From: Straminergon stramineum
Taxonomy: Eukaryota; Streptophyta; Bryopsida; Hypnales; Calliergonaceae
NCBI GenBank assembly: GCA_963920665.1
Contig: OY987264.1
Coordinates: forward strand, 21,866,906 to 21,930,905
DNA: 64,000 bases
Direction: 5' to 3'
Below the pieces are notes generated by a model, which had not been told where the DNA came from, ran no database searches, and saw nothing but the letters and a program-made list of their open reading frames with translations. A program made the translations under genes and the position numbers. Position 1 is the stretch's first letter. Each line of letters opens with the position of its first letter. Shown here one piece after another: positions 34,271 through 44,990 of the stretch.

Positions 34271-34860
34271 GACCAAATGGTGTTTTTTGGCAACATAGCG
34301 ATTTCAGGCAACTCACTATGGATGGAATTTTTATTTTTATTTTTTGAAATTTTCATACAACATGTGCTCGAGGAGTAGCTTTAAGACCCAACAATTTTCA
34401 TAACTTTTGAATACATGGTTAAAAAGTTATTGTATGATATGTTGTTTTCATTGCTCGGTAGGTAGCAAAGGAGCAAAAAAAACTTCTTTAAAAATCAATT
34501 TTTTTAAAAATAAAAATTTGAAATTTATTTTCCTGATTTTGATATACATGGAAAGCTTTTAATCATTCCATTTTGATTTATGAGATGAAAGTTATGAAGA
34601 GTTTTAGTTGTGGGTAGTTTGTGGGTAGTAATGGAATCTCTACTCTAAAATAAATTTGAAGACCTTTATTTCACTCAATTTTTCATATTTTTGGAAAAAA
34701 ATAAAAAATTAAGGTGTAGATTGTTTATTACAACAATTTCACCATTGGGATTGGCATTTTTCAATTCCGTAAATAAATTATTAACAATTTAGTATTTTGA
34801 ATCATTCTCTACTTCTTTCAACTTACTATTTTTTTCCTATATGTTGTACGATTCCAAATG
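34270..34860 (+). repeat. Dispersed repeat R2, copy A
   Basis: Matches 56140-56650 on the opposite strand over most of its length. Shared words in order: 'ttttttggcaacat', ACAACATGTG, AAGGAGC/GAGGAGT, ACAACAATTTTCATAACTTTTGA, ACATGGTTAAAAA, TTATTGTATGATATG or variant, then a stretch with TGTGGG..TTTGTGGG, 'gaatctctactctaaaataaa', and 'ggcatttttcaattcc'. A related partial copy lies near 41090-41190. Confidence 0.75.
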
Positions 34861-34959
34861 ATCTAAAATTTTTCAAGCATGTAGCCAACATGACTTGAAG
34901 AATGAATCTAAAGAGTTACAACCATTTTGGACATTTTTTCATAATGATCTGACCTTGTG

Positions 34960-35475
34960 GAGTGCATCTGCCCGAATTTTTGCAGGGCCAGAAAATGGCT
35001 TTTTGTCACTTCAAATGCTAATATCTTGCAATCCAAACGGTGGAAATTTCTGAAATTTTTTCCACATCTTCCCAAACCAGATTACTACAAGATCCTACGG
35101 TTACATTTGTCCCCAAATATATTTTTTATAAAATTTGGTACTTGTACTAGAGATGATAGTTTTGGAGCGTTTTTGGTGAGAACATAGTCAAATACCTTTA
35201 GGGGTTAAGTAAAATAGGTCGAAAGTCAAATAATCTAGTCACACCACTTGCAAAAAAATTTGATTTCTTCACTTTAAATGCAAATATCTTCCAATCTCTA
35301 CATGGTCTAAATTTTTGAAATTTATTCCACACATTAGTCTTATACTATTTGGGTGTAAGATCCTACAATTAGATGGGCAAAAATATGTTTTTCAAAGTTT
35401 TTTACTCTTTGCAAAAGAAATTGCAATTTTAAGTGTTTTTTGCCAAAAAAAACAACCATGATCCTTTAGAGGTTT
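34960..35475 (-). repeat. Dispersed repeat R1, tandem pair
   Basis: Two successive units (about 34960-35215 and 35240-35475) share a TTTTTGTCACTTCAAATGC-like start, AATATCTT, TTTGAAATT, TTCCACA, 'taagatcctac' and a closing AGGGGTT/AGAGGTT word. They are inverted relative to copies at 110-310 and 41480-41660 and in the same sense as 43040-43270. Confidence 0.65.
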
Positions 35476-36918
35476 GGGTTTTTTCCATGTCCCAAATTTT
35501 TTCCTTCCAAACATTGGAATGTTTTTTTCCACAGAATTTAGAGTCTTCTACCACCAATTAAATAATACAGGCTTAATCTCAATTTATTCCAATTTAGATT
35601 GCTATCCTTCTCTAGTTGAAATTTTTTAATCTCAAAGCAATCTAAAAATCAACATCTATTGGAAAACAATGAAGAGCAATATTTATGGTTGCTTCAGTGC
35701 TTAGGAGTTCAAGGATTAGTGTTTTGGTGCAGAAATATTCTTTATCAATGATCATATATTCAAAATAAAGTTAATTATTAAAATCCAATTCAATTATTAT
35801 GTAGTATTGTCGCAGCTCAGAGCAAGTAAATTCCCTGTTATACTCACAAAAATCACTCTAGAGCATAACTAAGTGACTCTAAAGATCGAACCCACGAGAT
35901 TCTGTGAAGTATTTAACTTTATTAAGCGAGTAAGTCTTACTAACCTCTAAACCTTTCTTCTAGTCCTAGATCTAAAACTAGAAACAATCAACCACTAGAT
36001 AGTATCAGATCGGATTCATCTTCTTCCTGGTTCCCTAAATCTCCGGTTGATCCAATTTAACCCAATCCCAAGACTGCACCACTTCCGGTCCTCGTACTCC
36101 TCTGGACCAATCCGTTCCGGATTGCCCGTATATATCCTCACGTCTATTCCAGTTTAGTTTTGCCTCTGTCGGACCATTAGAGGGGGCACCACTTGATTTT
36201 GTGAGTGGTAGGCCCACCACTCTTTCCATGGATTATAGTGGCTAAAGACCCACTGTCCTATCTCTTCCTCTCCTAAACTAACTTGGATCCGGTTTGATCC
36301 CTCACAACAACCCGGATAGCAATCCGGTTTGTAGGTCACAAAAAGACCCCCCATACGATCTTTTCTTACTACAACGACCTTGATGCCAGTTCCTATCCAT
36401 GCGAAGTTAGGTGGTCACAAGTGTACTCATCCGTTCCAACACTTACCAAAACTATTCCGTTTACCAACTAAGGTGGTGAGACCTCTCAGAAGATTGGACA
36501 CTCAACCGGATTTCCTACCCAAGAGTTCTAGCGCGACTAAGGATACCCTCCCTATCCGCCTAGCCTAACAACAGCTTTCTCACCTGGAACTCAAAACTCT
36601 AGATCTACTAAGGCATTGAAGTCCATTCCCAACACTTTCACAACCCGCTCACATACACTAAGTATTAGAAACTTACACACCAAGAGGAGAAACCAATTCA
36701 CAAATCAATCCTACACCTTCCTAACTCCACGCCATGCAACCCTGCCAAGCTTGGGAGATACACACACAACACAAGAGCACATACAAAGGTACAAGAATTT
36801 TGCAAAAAGAAAACACACAATACCCTACGCAGGGACTGACTTAAATACAACATAAAAGTACAAACAGGCGTAAAAGCCTGCAAAAGTTCTGTCGCAACTC
36901 AGGCCGGACTTTTCAGTC

Positions 36919-38775
36919 CTACCTACTACTAACCAGATCGGAACAAGATCCGAAACCGTTCCTATTCTTCCTACTATTTACACATCTAAGTACCCACCCG
37001 AGATCCAATGGTGGCACTTTCATTTCTGGCTCCATCTGCTCGAAGATCTCATTCAAGTTCTGATTCCGTTCCCCCTCCTGAGGGTTAGAAATCGAGTCGC
37101 CTTCTACGGATCCAGGGATCGAATCTAAGTCGATGGCGGTTCCAAGTGTGTTGGCCGGATTCACCTTGGCCTCTAATCTCTTGGACTTGGAGGTGACATC
37201 CTTCCCCTCCCCTGCCGTTGCATCTAGGAACAAATCCAGAAGTGATATGTCGGAGAGTCGAATCCTTCGAGAATAGGTGGCTCCCGACAATATCTAGGTA
37301 CTCTCCTCCATCCGGTCCGCCGCTTTCCGGGCCTCCTTCATTGCCGCTTCAACTTGTTCGGCAAAGTCTGTGAGAATCCGAACCATCTGGAACCTGGATG
37401 GCTTCTTCTCATCATGCACCTTCTCATCAAACAGCTTAGCCTTGGCGGTCACCATTCTAGTCTCTCCGAATGTGGCCTTCACCTACTCAACCATTTTTTG
37501 AGCCTCCTCCGCCATCGAACGAGTGGCTGCAAAGTTCTCCTTGAGTACAAGGAGTTCTACCTTCACTCGATCCACCTCCTCCTGCAACCTGTGGATTTCC
37601 GTCTCCTATTTCCAGGTTTTGACCGGATCGGAGATGCAGCTCGCCACCTTCTCTGGTAGCTCTCTGTCTAGCGGCGCTCCCACCAACTTTCCGATCGCGA
37701 GTAAGATCCTTCTTTTCAATTCCCAATCTGCTCTCATGTTGCACAAGATTTTAACGAGAGGGTTGAACAGATCATCAAGATCTGATTCCTTTGATACGGT
37801 CTTCTCGACCTCAAGTCTCTCTTCTGGGGCCGAGGTATCACGACCGGGTGGCGTCCCTTGCTTGTGAGGAGAGATCGTCTTCTATCGCTTGATCAGCGGC
37901 ATCGCCGGCTCCTCATCCTTTTACTCGCTTTCCTCCCCCGGATCGGAACCGGAATCAGCTTCGTCATCCATTTCCAATTCTCCATACTTCAGAAGGACTT
38001 CCTGAGCCCTCTACACCTTCTCCTCTCCAGCGCTCAAGAGTTGATGGGAATGGTAGAGATGGATGAGGTAGGGACACACAAGAGTAGCCCTACTCTTTCC
38101 AACTCTGCCTACGAGCTAGGTGACTAGATTGGAAATGATCCGGGCCTAGTCGACTCTCGGGTCTCCCCTGAGGGCGCCGAAAATTGTATTCACAAGGGAG
38201 ATCATCACCCTCGTTGGTTTTTCCGGATGTAGGATTAGAACGAGGAACTACAAAAGTTGGTGGTGGCGCTCATCGACATAGACTTCTACAGCGTAGCCAT
38301 CTTTTGGGTTGATGGCACCTTGAAACTTGCCCTAGATGAACTTATCCTTCCGGTTCGCCATTCCCAATCCTCTTGACCGGAAATTGTACACCGCTTTCCA
38401 GACCTCCTCCATCCAGAGATGCGGAATTGCTCTTATGGTGTTATCGAACTCATTGGATAACTTACCTAAGAGTTCTCTCACCATAACCTCTTCCCTAAAG
38501 CCCCAGGGTTTCTCTGCAAACCCTAGGCAACCCATGGAAGTCAAATCTTCTATGAGTTGGGACTTTGGTCGTCCGGTAGAGGGAATGACTGGAATCACTT
38601 TCCGGAGCTTCACCTCTACCAAGGATGTACTAGCTTGTCCGCCTCTACTTCTCCTAAGCTACGGCATGGACACAGATGCGAGCTCGGAACCCCTTTCCAA
38701 TTCTACCTCACTCTCTCCTAGCCGCACGTCCCGTTCCTCACTTTCTCTCTCCGATCTCAACCGGAAATCAAAACA
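36919..38775 (-). pseudogene. Decayed element protein, one frame with 11 internal stops
   Basis: One minus-strand frame stays protein-like for about 620 codons with no frameshift, although stops occur at 38659, 38332, 38248, 38146, 38116, 38011, 37921, 37882, 37606, 37483 and 37294 (lowest coordinate of each codon). All are TAG except the TAA at 37921; the frame ends with TAG at 36919. Content in order: an acidic/basic N terminus; a block with PWGFREEVMVRELLGKL and WMEEVWKAVYNF; a helical block with VMISLVNTIFGALRGDP; an acidic segment (MDDEADSGSDPGEESE); a Lys/Glu-rich, probably coiled-coil segment (37.6-37.3 kb); and a variable C terminus. Domain order faintly recalls plant retroelement gag-like or 'plant transposon' proteins; this is not certain. 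Confidence 0.6.
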
Positions 38776-38920
38776 CTAACAACACAACTCTCGAAAAGAC
38801 ACTCTCACGCAAACCCAACACGGACAGCTAAGTCACAGACGAGAGCAAGGAGCTCAGAGCGTAGAGAACGCTTGAGACAGGCGAAAAATGCAAAAGAGGT
38901 TCAACTGGGCAAGCTAGCCC

Positions 38921-38927
38921 TTATATA
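38921..38927 (-). promoter_or_regulatory. TATA-like box of the 35.8-39.2 kb element
   Basis: The minus strand reads GACTATATAAGGG here, a good TATA-box match, about 150 bases upstream of the decayed minus-strand frame. It fits transcription of the element leftward. Confidence 0.4.
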
Positions 38928-41479
38928 GTCATTGGACCTTTGTCACCTCATCATGACCTATTCTGGATCCGGTCCTCCTGATATCTGGTCCATCCCTTAT
39001 CCGGTCAGACTTACGTTCTCATCCGTTCTCCTGCTGGGACTGGATTGGAGCTGATCCATCCACTACCTCATTTTCTTTCTCTATTTTAGCTCCCGATGGT
39101 TCCTTAGCTAGATCTGGATACCTGCATTTGGATTTCCGGTTAGTTTTCCTAGGTAAACCAAAAAAATTAAAGTTTCATGTCGCAACAAGTATTCATGTGT
39201 TTGATAATGCATTTTTCTAGGACAAAGTTTAATTCAAAATTTTTAATTACATTAGAAGAATACAATGTAAAGATTTTTATTTTTATAACAATGTTTAACC
39301 TTGAAACAACACCACGCCAATGTTTTGTCATTGGTAATGGTGACACACTAGCAATGTGGCATTGTTCACTTTTCTACCAAGACAAAAATTACTCCAACTC
39401 TCTACCAAAAGTTTAGAGGTCAATAAATATTTAGTAAATTAAAACAATTTCACATCAATGAAATAATTTCAATAAGTTTCAAGATTTCATGAATTTTGAA
39501 AATATCTCATATTTTCAAATCTACTACATTAAATTCATAAATAACTAAATTTTCAAATTTCAAAATTTTCAGTTGAATAATTCTTATAGAATTCTCCTTG
39601 AGGCTTGAGCTTTAACCCCTCAAGACCTACCAACTTGAGAATAGTAGTTGTAAATGAGCTATCCCACTTTGATGTATGGGCATGCTTGAGATTTTTATAA
39701 AATACTATTTTCAACCATACAAAAGTAAAGAGTACTTTCTCTAATATGCATGAAATTAATTGTGGAGAATGGTGACCATTAGACTTTAAATTACAATAAT
39801 TTTGGGTGATCAATTTATAGGAAAGAATAGAGAAAGCGCATCTTTTAGGGAAGAAAACAATAATTTTTTTCCCAAAAACATTGAATTAGAATCTAAAGCA
39901 AATGTGGTATTATTGAATTGAAAAAATCAAAAGCTCTCAATTTTTTACACAGTCTCAAACAAAAGTGAGTATGAAAGCCAAAATTGATCAAGTTGAATCC
40001 TAAAAATTTATATATATATATATGATATTATCAACATATCTTTTGGAACATCTTCAAAAACAAATTCCACCATTCCTTTCAGTCAAACCCTCCAAAATTT
40101 ATCACTAGAAGAAAAATGGCTATCAATGACTCTCTTAAATGATTGGGAATTGTCCACAATGACTGTAAATGAATCATTATGAATACTTTTCAATCATTGT
40201 GGAAAGTCATTTAGGACATGTTTTTTTACTAGTGTATACTCATCCACACACACACACACACACACTTCATTTCCTAAATAAATTTTTCAATGCTTCACAC
40301 ATTGATATTTTGAAAATCCCAAAATGCAACAAGTATATCAACTTGTTACTCTATAAGACTCTACTTTACTAAATACCGAGACTTGTATCACCCTACCAAA
40401 ATTTGCCATTATAATTTAAAGAGGACATATTTTGACCTCTTAGGCCTTGAAGGGTTAAAGGCCATCTAAAATTAAACATATCTATAATTGAATATCCATA
40501 ATAAAAATATTGTTTTCTTCTAATCAAATTAAAAAGAATTTTTAGAATTTTTAAATTTACAAAATAAAATTGAGAGATGACAACTTTAGTTTAATAGTTA
40601 CAAAGTTATGAGTTAGAAAATCGAAAATATTTAATTCCTAAAGTCTCAAGTCCCCTCAAAGAACTATGAAGGTTTGAGTAAGTACCTATGATCTCAATTT
40701 TTTGCAAGATTTTTTGAAATTTATTTGCAAGATAGGAAAAATAATTAGTTCTGTAGGAGTATAATTTTTTATTCAATCAATGCCCAGGAGAAAAAGTTAT
40801 GCTACAATATTTACAAAATAGGGAAGGAAGTGTAGCCAACCCTTACCCCCCTCAAAGACTTAAATTTGTTTATTTTGTATAAATTATATTTTTTTTCTAA
40901 GTGGAAAGATTTGATTCATTCCATTTAGACAAGTGATGTAGAATTCCAAAAGCTTCTGTCTTACATGCAATCTTAGCAAATTCTTGAGAAAATAATGTAC
41001 AAGATCCATTTATAAATTCAATTTTAACTATTTTTCAAAAACAATATTGTTCATGTTTTAGTTTATTTTCTACTACAATCTTACTATTGTGATTTGTGTA
41101 CTTTAGTTACATCTTACAACTATCAACAATTTTGTTATTCCTTCTATCTCATACCTACTTTGATTTAATAATTTTTTAAAAGAATGCAAATCCACAAGTT
41201 TTTTCTTTGAATTTTTTTCTTGAACCTTCAACTCAATTCTTCACCATAAAAAAATTTTAAATTGCAATTTGTAGTACAAAATTTTGAAGTCATGAGGATT
41301 CAAAGCTTTATAATCTTCTCATGTTAGGAACAAAAAAACTCATTTTCTTCACTTTAAACACTCATATCTTGTGATCATGAAAATACAAATATTCATTCAA
41401 ATTTTTTTGTCTTGTGAAAATGACAAATATTCAACCAATAATCAATTTTGGAAAGAAATTTCCCTAAGCCTTTTCATCC

Positions 41480-41660
41480 CCTACGATCCCAAGGTCATTT
41501 TTTTTGTTAAAAAACACTTACATTTGCCATTTTCAATGGAATTTAAGAGCAAAGTTTCTAAACATTTGATTTTTTGCATATCAAACTATAGGATCTTCTA
41601 GTAGACTTGCATTTAAATATTTAGAAGAAATTCCATAAACTTTGAATAGTTAGATTTCAA
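41480..41660 (+). repeat. Dispersed repeat R1, copy 2
   Basis: Same orientation as 110-310: 'gttaaaaaacacttacattt', GCCATTTTCAATGGAATTTAA, AAACATTTGATTTTT, 'tataggatcttctagtagac', ACTTTGAATA. Immediately upstream (41330-41400) lies an oppositely oriented R1 start, so the two halves form an imperfect inverted arrangement. Confidence 0.6.
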
Positions 41661-43039
41661 AATATTTGCATATATATCGGCCAAAAGAATGTCAAGTAGA
41701 AGGGTCAACTACAACTATTCATGGATGATGGAATACTCAAACCATATAATCTATGCATTATACTTTAGAGATCAATACATATATGTAGGATACAATTTCA
41801 ATATATAAGACAATTTATAAATGTATTGAAATGTTGTGTTGATGTTGTGTTGTATTGAAAATAGAGGTATTCAAATGTGACCTATGCTCTCAAGATTAGT
41901 TAGCCTTACTAAAACATTGTCACTAGTGGTTACAAAAGAAAACGCTCAAAACAAATTTATAAAAATAATACAATTGTGGACCAAGGAACATACATTATTT
42001 GAAGTAATAGTCATGGATGCTCTCAAGGGCCTTCATTTCATAGCTTCAATTGTGTGACATTATGATTCTATTGATTCCATGGCCATGTCATGCCTTCATT
42101 TCTTAACTTTAGCTCTGTGGACTCAAAATTCTATGGCTAAGATATGTCAATTTGTCTCTTCACACCTGTTCCAACCTAAAGGATGTCATTGAAATTATTT
42201 TTATTGATTTTTCAAGTCAAGTTAACCCCTAAGAGATAAATTCCATTGTTATGTGTCAAAACTATTGAATTTAGCCTTTTCAATCATATTCAAGTTTCAA
42301 TGTGATATTTTTGTTATATGGGACTTTGCATTATGTATCAATGTGAAAAAATCTCTATTAATTTCATACTAAGTAGCTATAATTTTTGAACTCCAAAGTG
42401 CAAAAAATATATATAGAATATTATTTTATTTGGATTTTTAACACACAAAGCTTCTAATTGCAATAACTCATTGAATTTTTGTAATTTTCTCAAAGTTTTA
42501 AAATCCACTAAAATATAACACTCTTGCCTCAAGCACTAGTCTTTACAAACACTTTTTTCTCTTAGAGTCTAGATTGATATCTTTTGTTGTGTTTTTATTG
42601 TAAGGTACGGTGAAAATGATTTTTTTGAATTTAAGCCCAACTATTGTAATGAAATATAATTGATCATCTATTACTTTCTACTCCCACTTGAAAGAATAAA
42701 AATACTCCTAAAATTAAATATTTTATTGCAACTTGGACCAAGGTCTAACAATTCTCTAACTATAATCTATGTGAAAATTTAGTTAACTCCATGACATTCT
42801 AATTCATAAATATGCACCCACAAAGAACAAAATCATAGAGTTTTGGAGGTATTTTTTAGTATTTGATATGAATTTTTTCTTCACTTTATTTTCAAAAGTT
42901 TATAGCAACTTCCACAAGAAATTGGAATTTTCCATATCTGAAAAATAAAAATATAAAAAATTAGAAATAATAATATATGAAAAATGTTCCATTATACTTT
43001 GCTAGAAGACGGAATAAGAGCCAAGGTGGGTCCATTTTT

Positions 43040-43275
43040 GAAATGTTTACATGTATTCAAAAAACTTTTCCCCCACAACTTCGAATGCTAATATTTTTCA
43101 ATATGTATGGTCAAACTTGATAAAAAAAATTTACCGCAGGATCTCATACAAGTATAGTACAAGATCCTATAGTTGGATATTTAAATTAAAATTTTTTTCT
43201 TTCTTGAATGAACGCACCAAAAATGGCAATTTCCATTGATTTTTGTCAAAAAATAGGCCTTGGCCCTTTAGGAAT
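43040..43275 (-). repeat. Dispersed repeat R1, copy 3
   Basis: The reverse complement carries the R1 words in order: CCTAAAGGGCCAAGG, TTTTTTGACAAAAA, GGAAATTGCCATTTTTGG, 'tataggatcttgtactatac' and a closing TATTAGCATTCGAAGT. Confidence 0.6.
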
Positions 43276-43920
43276 TTAGTTTAGTAAAGGTCGCATTTTG
43301 GAACCTTGTCTATTACTTTCTACATGCTACAATGCTTGTTTTTGGTGAAGCCATGTCTTTTTTCAGACTATGCATGTGTGGGTTTTGTAAGGCCTACGAT
43401 CGAGAAATAGATACCTATGGCATAATTCTTTAGAAATTCATAAGTAATTCAAGAATGTTCCAAAAAATATGAAACCAATTGGGTTAGGTTCTACATCAAT
43501 TTTTCTTCAAGTGAAAAGTAAGGAAAAATAATTTTGTGCATCTAAGAACCATTGAAAAGACCAGCCAACCCTTAAACGCACGGTTTATGGGCAGACTACC
43601 TTAGTTTACCTTAACGTTGTCCCAAATAGGTGATATACCCTTCACATCTCTTTCTTATTTTATCAGTACAGTACTGTACTTAGTAATAGGATTGCGGCTC
43701 GTTTCTAAAGGAAAAAATCCTCCTGCTTTCCTGGATCTTCTTTCCATGCGTGAGTATCTAATAACGAAGTACCCGGCCCACAGCAATCATAAAGTCATAT
43801 AAATGGATAGGCATGTATATCAATAGGAGATCAACAATCATACACAGTTTTTATTAGTAGGACAATTGGCTGAAATTGGCGAACCGGAGGAAGGGACTAA
43901 TTGAAAACGTCTACAGTATT

Positions 43921-44990
43921 TCAATTAACAAAAACCCAACGATGAAAATCAGTACACTTTACTTTCGAACACTAAGCTTAATCCAAATCAGTTGGCTTGG
44001 TATAAGAAAAAGGTAGACAGACACACAAAGTGAATAAATCATAAAATAAGAGAGGGAGCTAAAAAGAGAGAACTTTCATAATATAATCCTTGAATTGAAT
44101 ACAGCATTAATTATGCTGTGCCATAGTGTGGCGGGAAGATACATTACCCACAGAGTTGGTAAGGAATGCGTGTCAAAAGTATAGGGTGGACATCCAAAAA
44201 TTGGGGAAGAGAGGGGGGGGGGGGGGAGAGAGAAGGGAAGGGGATGAATTTAAGAGCTAAATACTGTGCAGGTGGCTGTCACATTCTAACACTGTCATTC
44301 AAGTGAATTAATCTGTAGGGTGCTCTTCGCCTTCTTTTATGTACTGCAATGCCGACTATTGGTCTAAATAGATGAAATAACATCTACTTGAAAAACATCA
44401 TCATAACTTGCTACTTCTTTTGGTGGTTCTTCTTCTTCGTCACCCAAAACTAAACCTATTCCAGTAATGTTGAATTACATCTGTAGGGCTGTCGACATGA
44501 TATACCCAGCCAATGGGTCCCTGTCTTACTCGGCACATCATACAAGAAGGGGATAGGGTGGAGGTGGGGGTCACTGTAACTAGTAGGAGTGTATTTGGCA
44601 GCCCCACCACGCAACTGCTTCTACTCCCCTTCTTGGAGTAGCTGCAGATGCGTGAGAAGGACTCCCAGGGCATACAAGTAAGTTACGCCCTGTTGTGTTT
44701 TAAATATTTGAACATATAAATTATATGCTTGCCTTGCCTCGACTCTTCAGAACTTTCCCTGAACTGCTGCGCCTTTTCTCTAATGGCTTTCACCGCTGCT
44801 GTATACTTCCTGCTGCCAGTGATCTTTTCCAGATTTCGTAACGTCATTCACAATTTTCTCCGCTCATCTGCACCAAGAGGGAAAATATTTAGTAGGTGTG
44901 TGAGGGCTATTTTCAAACCAATTACAGTCCAGCAAATATATATAGACAGGTCACTAGACTATTCGGTGTCCGAATACACGAATCTCACCT
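43921..44990. other. Downstream flank of the CCCH gene
   Basis: Genic composition without a supported open frame; it probably holds the 3' UTR of the minus-strand CCCH gene, possibly with an intron (an acceptor-like TTGGTGCAG on the minus strand lies near 44875). A run of 14 G occupies 44213-44226, within a purine-rich tract to about 44245. Confidence 0.45.

Larger units (their letters stand above)
35808..39161 (-). mobile_element. GC-richer transposon-like insertion with decayed coding frame
   Basis: Composition jumps from very AT-rich to near-balanced at about 35808 and falls back at about 39161. On the plus strand it begins TGTCGCAGCTCAG and ends AGGTAAACCA, that is TG...CA, as in LTR-type elements, but no pair of long terminal repeats could be matched and no reverse transcriptase, integrase or RNase H motif is visible. 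A minus-strand TATA-like box (38921-38927) lies just before a long, decayed minus-strand frame (38775-36919). TGTCGCA recurs at 36890 and 39179. Best reading: a non-autonomous or internally deleted retroelement. The termini are a guess and no target-site duplication was found. Confidence 0.55.
39162..43920. other. AT-rich intergenic DNA with dispersed repeats
   Basis: No gene supported. It holds a TA run (about 40010-40022), a CA run (about 40242-40264), an R2-like piece (41090-41190), R1 pieces (41330-41400, 41480-41660 and 43040-43270) and ORFs without recognisable content. The composition shifts towards genic near 43.6 kb. Confidence 0.55.

Noticed and set aside
36380..36855. Plus-strand frames of 62 and 79 codons
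   Set aside because: No motif; they lie in the presumed untranslated part of the same element.
37354..38127. Plus-strand open frames inside the GC-rich element
   Set aside because: They are antisense to the long decayed minus-strand frame, which has better protein-like content and a TATA-like box on its side.
40010..40264. TA and CA microsatellites as functional sites
   Set aside because: Short simple repeats in AT-rich spacer with no nearby gene; noted only as microsatellites.
44213..44226. 14-G run as a G-quadruplex regulator
   Set aside because: A single homopolymer run, possibly length-uncertain in assembly; there is no pattern of separated G tracts.
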